Source: Cellulomonas sp. ES6
Lineage (GTDB): Bacteria > Actinomycetota > Actinomycetes > Actinomycetales > Cellulomonadaceae
DNA: 64,000 bases
NCBI RefSeq assembly: GCF_030053835.1
Contig: NZ_CP125655.1
Location: 1,798,001-1,862,000 of the forward strand
Direction: 5' to 3'
The notes below the pieces were generated by a model. The model did not search any database, had not been told where the DNA came from, and worked only from the letters and a program-made list of their open reading frames with translations. How positions within the stretch are numbered: the first letter of the stretch is position 1; the number at the start of each line of letters is the position of its first letter. The position numbers and the translations under genes were made by a program. Positions 19,545 through 29,149 of this stretch are shown here, in pieces.

Positions 19545-19649
19545 CTGCTCTGTCTCCTTGTCAGCAGTCGTGGTCGTCGGGCCGCACAGGGCCCTGCCAC
19601 TGGGGTGCCCGCCCCGGACGTCCCGGGGCGGGCGGGTGGTGCGTGAGGG

Positions 19650-20081
19650 TCAGCCCTCGACCTTGATGCCCATGGAGCGGGCGGTGCCGGCGATGATCTT
19701 CTCGGCGGCGGCCAGGTCGTTGGCGTTGAGGTCCTCGAGCTTGGTCTGGGCGATCTCGCGGACCTGGTCCGCGGTCAGCGTCGCGACCTTGACGGTGTGC
19801 GGCGTGGGCGAGCCCTTCGCGACACCGGCGGCCTTCTTGATGAGCTCGGCGGCCGGCGGCGTCTTCGTGATGAAGGTGAACGAGCGGTCCTCGTACACCG
19901 TGATCTCGACGGGGATGACGTTGCCGCGCTGCGACTCGGTCGCCGCGTTGTACGCCTTGCAGAACTCCATGATGTTCACGCCGTGCTGACCGAGCGCGGG
20001 GCCGATCGGCGGCGCGGGGGTGGCCGCACCGGCGTTGATCTGGAGCTTGATGAGGCCGGTGACCTTCTTCTTCGGGGGCAT
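19650..20081 (-). CDS. rplK: Ribosomal protein L11
   Basis: 143 aa. L11 forms the GTPase-associated centre of the 50S subunit with 23S rRNA. It begins [17 protein letters not shown] and contains [20 protein letters not shown], the signature of the family, and the C-terminal RNA-binding domain to [10 protein letters not shown]. It starts at ATG 20081, about 90 bp after nusG. Confidence 0.98.
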   Translation of the reverse strand: MPPKKKVTGLIKLQINAGAATPAPPIGPALGQHGVNIMEFCKAYNAATESQRGNVIPVEITVYEDRSFTFITKTPPAAELIKKAAGVAKGSPTPHTVKVATLTADQVREIAQTKLEDLNANDLAAAEKIIAGTARSMGIKVEG

Positions 20082-20169
20082 GAGCCACCCTTTCTTCTCT
20101 CGTGGGCCGACGCCGTGGGCGATGACCCGGTTGCAGTGCCGTCGTGCTCCCGGCGGGGCCGGGCGGCGG

Positions 20170-20979
20170 TCAGATCTTGGCGACCTGGCTGAACGACAGC
20201 TCGACCGGGGTCTCCCGGCCGAAGATGGACACGAGGACCTTGAGCTTCTGGTTCTCGGGGCTGATCTCGGAGATCGTGGCCGGCAGCGTGTCGAACGGGC
20301 CGTCGGTGACGGTGACCGACTCGCCGACGGAGAAGTCGACCTCGATCGCGGCGGCGGCCTTCTGCTGCGGGGCGGCGGCCGGGGCCTTCGCCTCGATCGT
20401 CGGCGCCAGCATGGAGAACACCTCGTCGAGCGTCAGCGGCACCGGCTGGTGGGTGTGGCCCACGAAGCCCGTGACGCCGGGGGTGTGCCGCACGGCGCCC
20501 CACGACTCGTCGGTGAGGTCCATGCGGACGAGGACGTAGCCGGGGATCCGGACGCGGCGCACGACCTTGCGCTGCGCGTTCTTGATCTCCACGACCTCCT
20601 CCATGGGGACCTCCACCTGGTAGATGAAGTCCTCCATGTTGAGGCTCTGCGTGCGGTTCTCGAGGTTGGTCTTCACCCGGTTCTCGTACCCCGCGTACGA
20701 GTGGATGACGTACCAGTCGCCGGGCTGCGAGCGGAGCTGCGCCTTGAAGGCCGCGACCGGGTCCTCGTCGACGTCGGGCTCGTCGTCGACGGGCTCGTCC
20801 GCGACGGGCTCGTCGTCCTCCGTCCCGGCGGTCTCGGGCTCGTCCCCGGCCTCGTCGCTCACGTCGGCTGGCTCGTCCGAGCCCGCCGCGGGGGCCTCGA
20901 CCGCCTCGACCGACGCGAGGGCGTCGTCGAGCTCGGACTCGGCGGCACCCGGACCGGGCTGCTGCGATTCCTGCGACAC
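20170..20979 (-). CDS. nusG: Transcription termination/antitermination factor NusG
   Basis: 269 aa. The NGN domain ([37 protein letters not shown]) and a C-terminal KOW domain ([19 protein letters not shown]) are intact. It has a long acidic N-terminal extension of about 95 residues rich in Asp, Glu, Pro and Val, as usual for actinobacterial NusG. It starts at GTG 20979, downstream of secE. Confidence 0.97.
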   Translation of the reverse strand: MSQESQQPGPGAAESELDDALASVEAVEAPAAGSDEPADVSDEAGDEPETAGTEDDEPVADEPVDDEPDVDEDPVAAFKAQLRSQPGDWYVIHSYAGYENRVKTNLENRTQSLNMEDFIYQVEVPMEEVVEIKNAQRKVVRRVRIPGYVLVRMDLTDESWGAVRHTPGVTGFVGHTHQPVPLTLDEVFSMLAPTIEAKAPAAAPQQKAAAAIEVDFSVGESVTVTDGPFDTLPATISEISPENQKLKVLVSIFGRETPVELSFSQVAKI

Positions 20980-21050
20980 GTGCGAACCTGCTTTCTGCTG
21001 CGGACGATGGTGCTGAGGTGTCGAGCGCCCGGGCGGGGCGCCGCGGAGGC

Positions 21051-21335
21051 TCAGCCCCCGAAGATCCAGCGCGTGGCCTGGCCGATGCCCAGGTCGACGA
21101 CCGTCACGAACGCCATGACCACCGCGACGAACACCAGCACGACGGTCGTGTACGTGACGAGCTCGGACCGGGTGGGGCGGACGACCTTCTTGAGCTCCGC
21201 GACGACCTGGCGGACGAACAGCGCGATCCGGGCGAACAGGCCCCGGCGCTTCTCCGGACGGGCGGGCTTGCCGGCACCGGTCCGCTCGGCGGGCTCGCCC
21301 GCGCCGGACGCCGCCACGGGTGCCGAGTCGCTCAC
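21051..21335 (-). CDS. secE: Preprotein translocase subunit SecE
   Basis: 94 aa from GTG 21335. Single C-terminal membrane helix ([20 protein letters not shown]) preceded by the conserved [19 protein letters not shown] amphipathic segment that clamps SecY. It lies between tRNA-Trp and nusG, the standard actinobacterial placement. Confidence 0.96.
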   Translation of the reverse strand: MSDSAPVAASGAGEPAERTGAGKPARPEKRRGLFARIALFVRQVVAELKKVVRPTRSELVTYTTVVLVFVAVVMAFVTVVDLGIGQATRWIFGG

Positions 21336-21430
21336 CTGTTCGTTCCCCTACGTCTCGCGACGCCGGCCGTCGCCGGTCGCCTCTTGTCGTCCACCGGCCC
21401 GCTGGGGTCGGCGGTCCGTGACCACAAACG

Positions 21431-21503
21431 CAGGGCAGGCGAGACTCGAACTCACAACCGCCGGTTTTGGAGACCGGTGCGCTACCAATTGCGCCACTGC
21501 CCT
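21431..21503 (-). tRNA. tRNA-Trp (CCA anticodon)
   Basis: The acceptor stem AGGGCAG pairs with CTGCCCT, the anticodon arm is CCGGT-CTCCAAA-ACCGG with anticodon CCA, and the T-loop is TTCGAGT. 73 nt, no encoded CCA tail. It lies upstream of secE as in most actinobacteria. Confidence 0.97.
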
Positions 21504-21669
21504 ACGGCGGCGTCCCTCCGCCACGACGGCACCGCCCCCGTGGGCACGGCTCATCATGGCGGGCGTCAACCACCGAGGGACAACTGTACGCGACGGTCGG
21601 CCCGGGGTCGAACCGCGCCCCGTCGGGCCGCTCGACCCGCTCCGCCGCAGGTCTGCGAGGATGGGACCC

Positions 21670-22908
21670 GTGAGCGCGCACGCCGACCAGCCCGCCCCGT
21701 CCGCCCCCTCGCCCCGCCGCGTCTCCGCGCGCGTCGGCGGCATCGCCGAGTCCGCCACGCTCGCCGTGGACGCGAAGGCCAAGGCGCTCAAGGCCGCCGG
21801 CCGGCCCGTCATCGGCTTCGGCGCCGGCGAGCCCGACTTCCCGACGCCGGACTACATCGTCGAGGCCGCCGTCGCCGCCGCGCGCGACGCCGCCAACCAC
21901 CGGTACTCGCCCGCGGGCGGGCTGCCCGTGCTCAAGGAGGCGATCGCGGCCAAGACGCTGCGCGACTCCGGCTACGAGATCTCGCCGGCCGACGTCCTGG
22001 TGACCAACGGCGGCAAGCAGGCGGTCTACGAGGCGTTCGCGACGCTGCTCGACCCGGGCGACGAGGTGCTGCTGCCCGCCCCGTACTGGACGACGTACCC
22101 CGAGGCGGTGCAGCTGGCCGGCGGCGTCCCCGTCGAGGTGTTCGCCGGGGTCGAGCAGGGCTACCGGGTCACCGTCGAGCAGCTCGAGGCCGCGCGCACC
22201 CCGCGCACGAAGGTGCTGCTGTTCTGCTCGCCGTCCAACCCCACCGGTGCGGTGTACACGCCGGAGGAGACCGCCGAGATCGGCCGCTGGGCGCTCGAGC
22301 ACGGCATCTGGGTCGTCACCGACGAGATCTACGAGCACCTCACGTACGACGGCGCGGTCGCCACGCCGGTGCTGCGCGTCGTGCCGGAGCTCGCCGACAC
22401 CACCGTGGTGCTCAACGGCGTCGCGAAGACCTACGCGATGACGGGCTGGCGCGTGGGGTGGCTGGTCGGCCCCTCGGACGTCGTGAAGGCCGCGACGAAC
22501 CTGCAGTCCCACCTGACGTCGAACGTGGCGAACGTGTCCCAGCGGGCCGCCGTCGCCGCGCTCACCGGGGACCTGTCGGCGGTCGCGGCGATGCGGGAGG
22601 CGTTCGACCGGCGCCGCCGCACGATGGTCGCGATGCTCGGCGAGATCGACGGCGTGCGGATCCCGGCGCCGCAGGGCGCGTTCTACGCGTACCCGGACGT
22701 GCAGGGGCTGCTCGGGCGGACGTTCCGCGGCGTGACGCCCACGACCTCGGCGGAGCTCGCCGCGCTGCTGCTCGACCAGGCCGAGGTCGCCGTCGTGCCC
22801 GGCGAGGCGTTCGGGCCCAGCGGGTACCTGCGCCTGTCGTACGCGCTCGGGGACGCGGACCTGGCCGAGGGCGTCGGCCGCATCCAGGCGCTGCTCGCCG
22901 AGGGCTGA
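21670..22908 (+). CDS. Aspartate-type aminotransferase, PLP class I
   Basis: 412 aa. Transfers amino groups between aspartate (or a similar acid) and 2-oxoglutarate. Visible: [13 protein letters not shown], the substrate loop in YWTTYPE, NPTGAVY, the PLP-binding [13 protein letters not shown], and the active-site Lys region [18 protein letters not shown] 21670 is preferred because the weak -10 GAGGAT ends 7 nt before it; ATG 21661 is in frame 9 nt upstream. It is divergent from tRNA-Trp/secE, a conserved neighbour pair in actinobacteria. Confidence 0.9.
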   Translation: MSAHADQPAPSAPSPRRVSARVGGIAESATLAVDAKAKALKAAGRPVIGFGAGEPDFPTPDYIVEAAVAAARDAANHRYSPAGGLPVLKEAIAAKTLRDSGYEISPADVLVTNGGKQAVYEAFATLLDPGDEVLLPAPYWTTYPEAVQLAGGVPVEVFAGVEQGYRVTVEQLEAARTPRTKVLLFCSPSNPTGAVYTPEETAEIGRWALEHGIWVVTDEIYEHLTYDGAVATPVLRVVPELADTTVVLNGVAKTYAMTGWRVGWLVGPSDVVKAATNLQSHLTSNVANVSQRAAVAALTGDLSAVAAMREAFDRRRRTMVAMLGEIDGVRIPAPQGAFYAYPDVQGLLGRTFRGVTPTTSAELAALLLDQAEVAVVPGEAFGPSGYLRLSYALGDADLAEGVGRIQALLAEG

Positions 22909-22991
22909 CGCCGGCGTCCACCGGTCGGTGGACGCCGGGTCCCGTCCGCCGGTCGTCGCGGCGGCGTGCGCCGGCGCGGGACGCTGGCGGC

Positions 22992-23894
22992 ATGACGACA
23001 GACGACCTCGCGGTCCGGGTGACCGGGCTGCAGAAGCGGTACGGCGACAAGCGGGCCGTCGACGGGCTGGACCTCACCGTCGCCCGCGGCGAGATCGTCG
23101 CGGTGCTCGGGCCGAACGGCGCCGGCAAGACCACCACCGTCGAGATCCTCGAGGGCTACCGGCACCGCGACGCCGGCGACGTGCGCGTGCTCGGCGCCGA
23201 CCCGCAGACCGCCGGCCGGGAGTGGCGCGCGCGCATCGGGATCGTGCTCCAGCCGACGAACGACCTGGCGGAGGCCACGGTCGGCGAGCTGGTGCACCAC
23301 TTCGCCCGGTACTACCCCGACCCGCGGGACCCCGAGGAGGTCATCGACGCGGTCGGCCTGCGCGAGAAGGTCCGCACCCGCAGCCGCCAGCTCTCGGGCG
23401 GGCAGCGGCGCCGGCTCGACGTCGCCCTGGGGATCGTCGGCCGGCCCGAGCTGCTGTTCCTCGACGAGCCCACCACCGGGTTCGACCCCGAGGCGCGGCA
23501 CGCGTTCTGGGACCTCATCGCCGGCCTGCGGGACGGCGGCACCACCATCGTCCTCACCACGCACTACCTGGAGGAGGCCGAGCACCTGGCCGACCGGGTG
23601 GCGGTCGTCCGCGCGGGGCGGGTCGTCGCGGTCGACACCCCGGCGGAGCTGGGCGGGCGCTCCGCGCGCGAGGCCGTCGTCCGGTGGGTCGAGGGCGGCG
23701 TGCCCCGCGAGGAGCGGACCGGCTCGCCGACCGGGCTGGTCACCGCGCTGGCCCACCGCCTGGGCGGCGAGGTCCCGGGGCTCCAGGTCACGCGCCCCAC
23801 GCTCGAGGACGTCTACCTGGGCCTCATCGCCGACGACGCGTCCACCACCCCGGCGGCCGCGGCCGCCCCCACCCCGACGGAGGTCCTGCGATGA
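22992..23894 (+). CDS. ABC-2 exporter ATP-binding protein
   Basis: 300 aa. Walker A GPNGAGKTT, Q-loop in IGIVLQPTND, signature LSGGQRRRLD, Walker B LLFLDEPTTGFD and H-loop LTTHYLEEAE. Its C-terminal extension resembles the DrrA/daunorubicin-resistance group. It starts at ATG 22992; the stop overlaps the permease start (ATGA). With the permease it makes a drug- or lipid-type exporter; the two-component genes that follow are its probable controllers. Confidence 0.93.
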   Translation: MTTDDLAVRVTGLQKRYGDKRAVDGLDLTVARGEIVAVLGPNGAGKTTTVEILEGYRHRDAGDVRVLGADPQTAGREWRARIGIVLQPTNDLAEATVGELVHHFARYYPDPRDPEEVIDAVGLREKVRTRSRQLSGGQRRRLDVALGIVGRPELLFLDEPTTGFDPEARHAFWDLIAGLRDGGTTIVLTTHYLEEAEHLADRVAVVRAGRVVAVDTPAELGGRSAREAVVRWVEGGVPREERTGSPTGLVTALAHRLGGEVPGLQVTRPTLEDVYLGLIADDASTTPAAAAAPTPTEVLR

Positions 23895-24733
23895 GCGCGC
23901 CCACCCTGGACCGGCCGGCCGCCCCGCGGCTGCCCGGCACGCTGCAGCTCGGGTACGAGCGCGCCCGCTACGAGGTCCGCGGGTTCTTCCGCGAGCGGGA
24001 CGCGGTGATCTTCATCTTCGCGTACCCGATCATCATGCTGGCGATCTTCGCGACGGTGTTCGGGCAGGACGGGGCGGAGGTCGCGGACGGCGTGCCCTTC
24101 GCCCAGTACTTCCTGCCGGGGATGATCGCCACCGGCGTCCTGCTCTCGTCGTTCCAGTCGCTGGCGGTCTCGATCCCCGTGGAGCGCGACGAGGCCGGGC
24201 TCAAGCGGCTCGGCGGCACCCCGCTGCCGCCCGCGGCGTACTTCCTCGGCAAGGTCGGCCAGGTGCTGGTCACGTCGGTGGTGCAGGTGGGCCTGCTGCT
24301 CGCCGTCGCGGCGCTGCTGTTCGACGTCGACATGCCGGGCACCTCCGCCCTGTGGGCCACGTTCGCGTGGGTGTTCCTGCTGGGGGCCGCCTCCGGCGCG
24401 GTGTGCGGCGTGGGGTTCTCGTCGATCCCCCGCTCGGGCCGGTCCGCGAGCGCCGTCGTGACGCCCGTCGTGCTGGTGCTGCAGTTCATCTCCGGGGTGT
24501 TCTTCACGTTCTACGACCTGCCGTCGTGGATGCAGAACCTGGCGTCGGTGTTCCCGCTCAAGTGGATGGCGCAGGGCATGCGCTCGGTGTTCCTGCCGGA
24601 CAGCGCACGCGCCCTCGAGCCCTCCGGCGAGTGGCAGCACGGGGCGATCGCCGCGGTGCTGGTCGCGTGGCTCGTGGTCGGCCTCGTGGTGGGCGCCCGC
24701 ACGTTCCGGTGGCGTCGGCGTGACGACGGCTGA
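23891..24733 (+). CDS. ABC-2 type permease
   Basis: 280 aa, six predicted membrane spans, including IFIFAYPIIMLAIFATVFG and VVTPVVLVLQFISGVFF. The motif LKRLGGTPLPPAAYFLGK is typical of ABC-2 permeases. It is translationally coupled to the ATPase by an ATGA overlap. Substrate unknown; such pairs next to LiaRS/DesKR-type sensors often export antibiotics or toxic lipids. Confidence 0.9.
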   Translation: MSAPTLDRPAAPRLPGTLQLGYERARYEVRGFFRERDAVIFIFAYPIIMLAIFATVFGQDGAEVADGVPFAQYFLPGMIATGVLLSSFQSLAVSIPVERDEAGLKRLGGTPLPPAAYFLGKVGQVLVTSVVQVGLLLAVAALLFDVDMPGTSALWATFAWVFLLGAASGAVCGVGFSSIPRSGRSASAVVTPVVLVLQFISGVFFTFYDLPSWMQNLASVFPLKWMAQGMRSVFLPDSARALEPSGEWQHGAIAAVLVAWLVVGLVVGARTFRWRRRDDG

Positions 24734-24752
24734 CCTGCGCCACACTGGGCCG

Positions 24753-26174
24753 GTGAGCAGCCCGCAGGAGCCGGCGGCCGGGGGCGTGCCCCCGGTCACC
24801 GGCGGCGCGCCCGGGTGGTTCCTGGACGACGACACGGGTCGCGGGCCGGGCGCCGGGGCGTCGGCGGGGCGGGCCCGCGCCGTCCGCACGCGGCTGCCCG
24901 CCGGCGCCGGGTCGGCCGAGCGGCACGAGTTCTGGCGGCGGGCGCTCGCCGGCTGGGACGCCGCGTTCTACGCCCTGCTGGCGATCAGCGCCGTCTCGAT
25001 GCTGGCCGTCGACGGCACGCTGCCCCCGCGGCCCGGCACCGCGGCGGCCATCGGCGGGCTGGCGGTGCTGCTGGCGGCCTACCTGCTGCTCGGCCGGCGT
25101 GGCGCGCTGCGGGGGGACGCCCGGCTCACGCGCGTCTACGTGGTGGTGCTCATCGCGGTCGTCGCGCTGGCGAGCGGGGTCAACCCGATCGGGTCGATCC
25201 TGCTGTTCATCGGGTTCTCGCAGGTCTGGTTCTTCTCGGGCAGCCTGCGCGAGGGCGTGCTCGCGTCCGTCGTCCTCACGGTCGCCACGAGCGCGGCGAT
25301 GGCCGTCGCCGAGCGCGCGACCGGCCGGGACCTGCTGTCGCTGACCGGCCAGATGGCGATCGGGCTCATCTTCTCGCTCGCGCTCGGGCTGTGGATCACC
25401 CGGGTCGCCGAGCAGTCGGAGGAGCGGGCGGCCCTCATCGAGCAGCTCGAGGCCGCGCAGGCGGAGCTGGCCGCCAGCCACCACGCCGCTGGGGTGCTCG
25501 CCGAGCGGGAGCGCGTCGCGCAGGAGATCCACGACACGCTGGCGCAGGGCTTCACGAGCGTCGTCATGCTCGCGCAGACGGCGCAGGCGCAGCTCGAGGT
25601 CGGCCAGCAGCCGCAGGCCGCGGACCGCCTCGCGCAGATCGAGCAGGTCGCGCGGGACAACCTCGCGGAGGCGCGGGCGCTGGTGGCCGCCTTCGGGCCC
25701 GCCGCGCTGGCGGACGCCACGCTCGGCGAGGCGCTGGAGCGGCTGGCGGAGCGGTTCCGCGCCGAGACGGGCGTGCGGGTGGACGTCACGCTGGCGGACG
25801 TCGGGCCGGCCGGGCGGGACACGGAGGTCGTGCTGCTGCGCGCCGCTCAGGAGGCGCTCGCGAACGTCCGCCGGCACGCCGGGGCCCGCCGCGTGCTGCT
25901 GCGCCTCGCGGGTGGCGACGGCTCCGTGACGCTCGAGGTGCTCGACGACGGTCGCGGGCTGGCCCCGGGCACGGCGGAGGGCGTCGGGCTGCGTGGCATG
26001 CGGGACCGGGTGACCTCCGGCGGCGGCACGCTCGACGTCGCCGGCGAGCCGGGGCACGGCACGCGGGTACGGCTCGCGCTGCCGCTGGCGGCGGGGGCAC
26101 CCACGGGCGGGACGCGGGCGGGGACACCGCACCACGACGGGACGGGACCGACGGACGAGGACGGGACGACGTGA
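24753..26174 (+). CDS. Sensor histidine kinase (HisKA_3/NarL-partner type)
   Basis: 473 aa. A 60-residue cytosolic N-terminus, about five hydrophobic segments (residues 70-215), a short coiled coil, the H-box ERVAQEIHDTLAQGF with phospho-acceptor H260, and a C-terminal HATPase with ALANVRRHAGA (N box), LDDGRGL and GLRGMRDR. GTG 24753 is chosen because CACACT ends 6 nt upstream, a leaderless layout, and so this gene may have its own promoter despite closely following the exporter. It overlaps the response regulator by GTGA. Confidence 0.9.
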   Translation: MSSPQEPAAGGVPPVTGGAPGWFLDDDTGRGPGAGASAGRARAVRTRLPAGAGSAERHEFWRRALAGWDAAFYALLAISAVSMLAVDGTLPPRPGTAAAIGGLAVLLAAYLLLGRRGALRGDARLTRVYVVVLIAVVALASGVNPIGSILLFIGFSQVWFFSGSLREGVLASVVLTVATSAAMAVAERATGRDLLSLTGQMAIGLIFSLALGLWITRVAEQSEERAALIEQLEAAQAELAASHHAAGVLAERERVAQEIHDTLAQGFTSVVMLAQTAQAQLEVGQQPQAADRLAQIEQVARDNLAEARALVAAFGPAALADATLGEALERLAERFRAETGVRVDVTLADVGPAGRDTEVVLLRAAQEALANVRRHAGARRVLLRLAGGDGSVTLEVLDDGRGLAPGTAEGVGLRGMRDRVTSGGGTLDVAGEPGHGTRVRLALPLAAGAPTGGTRAGTPHHDGTGPTDEDGTT

Positions 26175-26800
26175 CGACGGTGCGGGTGCTGCTGGCCGAC
26201 GACCACCCGGTGGTGCGCTCGGGACTGGCCGGGCTGCTGGCCGTGGAGCCGGACATCGAGGTGGTCGGCGAGGTCGCGGACGGCGCCGCGGCGGTGCGGG
26301 CGGCGGGCGAGCTGCGGCCCGACCTCGTGCTCATGGACCTGCGGATGCCGGTGCTGGACGGCGCGGCCGCGACCGCCCGCATCGTCGCGGAGCTGCCCGG
26401 CGTCCGGGTCCTGGTGCTGACGACGTACGAGACCGACGCCGACATCCTGCGCGCGGTCGAGGCGGGGGCGACCGGCTACCTGCTCAAGGACACCCCGCGG
26501 GAGCAGCTCGTCGCCGGGGTGCGCGCCGCCGCCCGCGGGGAGTCGGCGCTGTCGCCGTCCGTCGCGTCGCGGCTCGTGCAGCAGGTGCGCGGCGAGTCCG
26601 ACCGGCTGACGGCCCGCGAGCTCGAGGTGCTGGGCCGGGTGGCGCAAGGCCTGTCGAACGCCGCCATCGGACGCGAGCTGTTCATCGCGGAGGCCACCGT
26701 GAAGACGCACCTGCTGCGCGCGTTCGGCAAGCTCGGCGTCGACGACCGCACGGCGGCGGTCACGGTCGCGATGCAGCGGGGGCTGCTGCCGGCGCCGTGA
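26171..26800 (+). CDS. LuxR/NarL-type response regulator
   Basis: 209 aa. Receiver domain with acidic pocket ADDHPVVRSG, phospho-acceptor D56 in LVLMDLRMPVLDG, T in LTTYETDADIL and K in YLLKDTPRE; a C-terminal LuxR-type helix-turn-helix from LTARELEVLGRVAQGLSNAA to ATVKTHLLRAFGKL. It is coupled to the kinase by GTGA and probably regulates the adjacent ABC-2 exporter. Confidence 0.93.
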   Translation: MTTVRVLLADDHPVVRSGLAGLLAVEPDIEVVGEVADGAAAVRAAGELRPDLVLMDLRMPVLDGAAATARIVAELPGVRVLVLTTYETDADILRAVEAGATGYLLKDTPREQLVAGVRAAARGESALSPSVASRLVQQVRGESDRLTARELEVLGRVAQGLSNAAIGRELFIAEATVKTHLLRAFGKLGVDDRTAAVTVAMQRGLLPAP

Positions 26801-26897
26801 GCCGGACGCGCCGGGCGCGCCGGGGTCCGGGCGGGTCACGGCGCGGTCCGGGCGGGTCGCGGTCGTGACCGCCGCGCGCATCGGGCAGACTCGCCGG

Positions 26898-27947
26898 GTG
26901 CGAGACCTGGCCCTCCTGCCCAAGGCCCACCTGCACCTGCACTTCACCGGGTCCATGCGGGTCGCCACCCTCGCCGACCTCGCCGCCCACCGCGGGGTCC
27001 GGCTCCCGGCCACGCTGCTGGACGGCGAGGGGCTGCGGGTGCCCGCGGACGAGCGCGGGTGGTTCCGGTTCCAGCGCCTGTACGACGCGGCGCGCGCCTG
27101 CGTGCGCGGCGAGGACGACCTGCGGCGCATCGTGCGCGAGGCCGCCGCGGACGACGCCGCAGAGGGCTCCGGCCGCCTGGAGATCCAGGTCGACCCCACG
27201 TCGTACGCGCCCCCGGTCGGCGGCATCACCCCGGCGCTGGAGATCGTGCTGGACGAGGCCCGCCTCGCCTCGCGGGACCTCGGCCTGGAGGTCGGGGTCG
27301 TCGTCGCGGCGTCGCGGATGCGGCACCCCCTGGACGCGCGGACGCTCGCGCGGCTCGCCGCCCGGTACGCCGGGGACGGGCCGGGCGAGGTCGTCGGGTT
27401 CGGGCTGAGCAACGACGAGCGGCGCGGCGACACGTCCGAGTTCGCGCCCGCGTTCTCGATCGCGCGCCGGGCGGGCCTGGCCTCCGTGCCGCACGGCGGC
27501 GAGCTGCTCGGCCCCCCGCACGTCGAGGACGTCCTCGAGGCGCTGGCGCCGGACCGCCTGGGGCACGGCGTGCGCTCCGCCGAGGATGGCGCGCTGCTGC
27601 GCCGCATCGTCGACCGCGGCATCGCGCTGGAGGTGTGCCCCGCGTCGAACGTCTCCCTCGGCGTCTACCGCGAGCCGGCGCACGTCCCGCTGCGGGAGCT
27701 GGTGTCCGCCGGGGCGACGGTGGCGCTCGGGGCGGACGACCCGCTGCTGTTCGGGTCGCGCCTGGTCGAGCAGTACCGGACGGCGCGGGAGGTGCACGGG
27801 TTCTCCGACGCCGAGCTCGCCGACCTGGCGCGGGCGTCGGTCCGGGCCAGCCGGGCGTCGGACGGCACGAAGACCCGGCTGCTCGCGGGCGTGGACGCGT
27901 GGCTGGCGGCGGAGCCGGGGCCGGGGGCGGGGGCTGTTCGCGGCTGA
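26898..27947 (+). CDS. Adenosine deaminase family protein
   Basis: 349 aa. Deaminates adenosine or a related aminopurine. Zinc ligands are visible in HLHLH (H13 and H15); HGGEL and HGVRSAED follow, then ASNVSLGVY and GADDPLLFG. The text after HLHLH is FTGSM rather than the usual LDGS/LEGS, which marks a subfamily. GTG 26898 is supported by the -10 box CAGACT ending 6 nt upstream. It precedes murB convergently. Confidence 0.88.
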   Translation: MRDLALLPKAHLHLHFTGSMRVATLADLAAHRGVRLPATLLDGEGLRVPADERGWFRFQRLYDAARACVRGEDDLRRIVREAAADDAAEGSGRLEIQVDPTSYAPPVGGITPALEIVLDEARLASRDLGLEVGVVVAASRMRHPLDARTLARLAARYAGDGPGEVVGFGLSNDERRGDTSEFAPAFSIARRAGLASVPHGGELLGPPHVEDVLEALAPDRLGHGVRSAEDGALLRRIVDRGIALEVCPASNVSLGVYREPAHVPLRELVSAGATVALGADDPLLFGSRLVEQYRTAREVHGFSDAELADLARASVRASRASDGTKTRLLAGVDAWLAAEPGPGAGAVRG

Positions 27948-27998
27948 GCCTGCCGCGCCGCCCCCTGGCTGGGCGTTCGGATCCGAACGGGCAGGCTC
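27944..27998. terminator. Nested inverted repeat between add and murB
   Basis: The outer arms GAGCCTGCC/GGCAGGCTC (27944-27952, 27990-27998) enclose a perfect 16-bp palindrome CGTTCGGATCCGAACG (27974-27989). It overlaps the deaminase stop codon. It probably terminates transcription, though the palindrome could also bind a protein; an imperfect copy (CGAACGGATCCGAAGG) lies about 30 bp downstream. Confidence 0.55.
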
Positions 27999-28054
27999 GC
28001 CGGGCGCGTCGGTGCGAACGGATCCGAAGGGCCCGGGTGAACGCCGGGGCGCCC

Positions 28055-29149
28055 TCAGAGGTCGGTGCCCACCACCACCGGCTCGGGCTCCAGCACGATG
28101 CCGAACCGCTGCGCCACGCCGTCCCGCACGGTCCGCGCCAGCGCGAGCACGTCCCCGGCGTTGGCCCCGCCGCGGTTCGTCACCGCGAGCGTGTGCTTGG
28201 TGGACAGCGCGGCCGGGCCGGGCAGGCCGTAGCCCTTCGCGAAGCCGGACTGCTCGATGAGCCAGGCGGCGCTGGTCTTCACCAGGCCGTCGCCGGCCGG
28301 GTAGCGCGGCGCGTCCTCGGGCAGGTCGGCGGCGTCCTCGGCCGTGAGCACGGGGTTGGTGAAGAACGAGCCCGCGGACCGCGTGTCGGGGTCGGCCGGG
28401 TCGAGCACCATGCCCTTGCGCCCGCGGAGCGCGAGCACCGCCTCGCGGACGTCCGGCAGCGGCGCGCGCTCCCCGACGGCGATGCCGAGCTCGCGGGCCA
28501 GCTCGCCGTACGCGATCGGCTCGGAGAGGTCGGCGACGCGGAGCTGGAACGTCACGTCGAGCACCACGTAGCGGGGCGTCGGGTACCAGGGGGCGTCCGG
28601 GTCGGCGGCGTCGGGCAGCGCGCGCATGGAGCGCTTGAGCAGCGACGTGCGGTAGCCGAACTGCAGGTCGACCAGCGGCAGGGTCCGCACGCGGGCGCGC
28701 GAGCGGTCCCAGACGCGCACGGTCGCGACGGTCTGGGACACCTCCTGCCCGTACGCGCCGACGTTCTGCACCGGCGTCGCGCCGGTGGAGCCCGGGATGC
28801 CGGAGAGCGCCTCGATGCCCTTGAGCCGGTGCGACGCGGCGTGCGCGACGACGTCGTCCCACGGGGTGCCGGCGACGACGGACACGGTGACGCCCGCGCA
28901 CGCCGAGTGGTCGGGGGTGGTCAGGTCCCGCCGGCCGTCCCGCACGACGAGCCCGTCGAACCCCGCGTCGGACACGAGCAGGTTCGAGCCGCCCCCGACC
29001 ACCAGCACGGGGACACCCTCGGCGTCGGCCGTGCGCACCGCCTCGATGAGGTCGGCCTCGGAGGTGGTCTCGACGAACCGGGACACCGGCCCGCCCACGC
29101 CGAGGGTGGTGAGCTCCGAGAACGTGGCGGGCTGCAGGACGGTGGTCAC
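28055..29149 (-). CDS. murB: UDP-N-acetylenolpyruvoylglucosamine reductase
   Basis: 364 aa. FAD enzyme that reduces UDP-GlcNAc-enolpyruvate to UDP-MurNAc in peptidoglycan precursor synthesis. Markers: TTLGVGGPVSRF, VVGGGSNLLVSD (FAD), SGIPGSTGATPVQNVGAYGQ, RSAGSFFTNP with the catalytic Ser, and AAWLIEQSGFAKG. It starts at GTG 29149 in a GTGA overlap with the stop of the upstream MFS gene (29146), so its translation is coupled to a transporter. Confidence 0.97.
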   Translation of the reverse strand: MTTVLQPATFSELTTLGVGGPVSRFVETTSEADLIEAVRTADAEGVPVLVVGGGSNLLVSDAGFDGLVVRDGRRDLTTPDHSACAGVTVSVVAGTPWDDVVAHAASHRLKGIEALSGIPGSTGATPVQNVGAYGQEVSQTVATVRVWDRSRARVRTLPLVDLQFGYRTSLLKRSMRALPDAADPDAPWYPTPRYVVLDVTFQLRVADLSEPIAYGELARELGIAVGERAPLPDVREAVLALRGRKGMVLDPADPDTRSAGSFFTNPVLTAEDAADLPEDAPRYPAGDGLVKTSAAWLIEQSGFAKGYGLPGPAALSTKHTLAVTNRGGANAGDVLALARTVRDGVAQRFGIVLEPEPVVVGTDL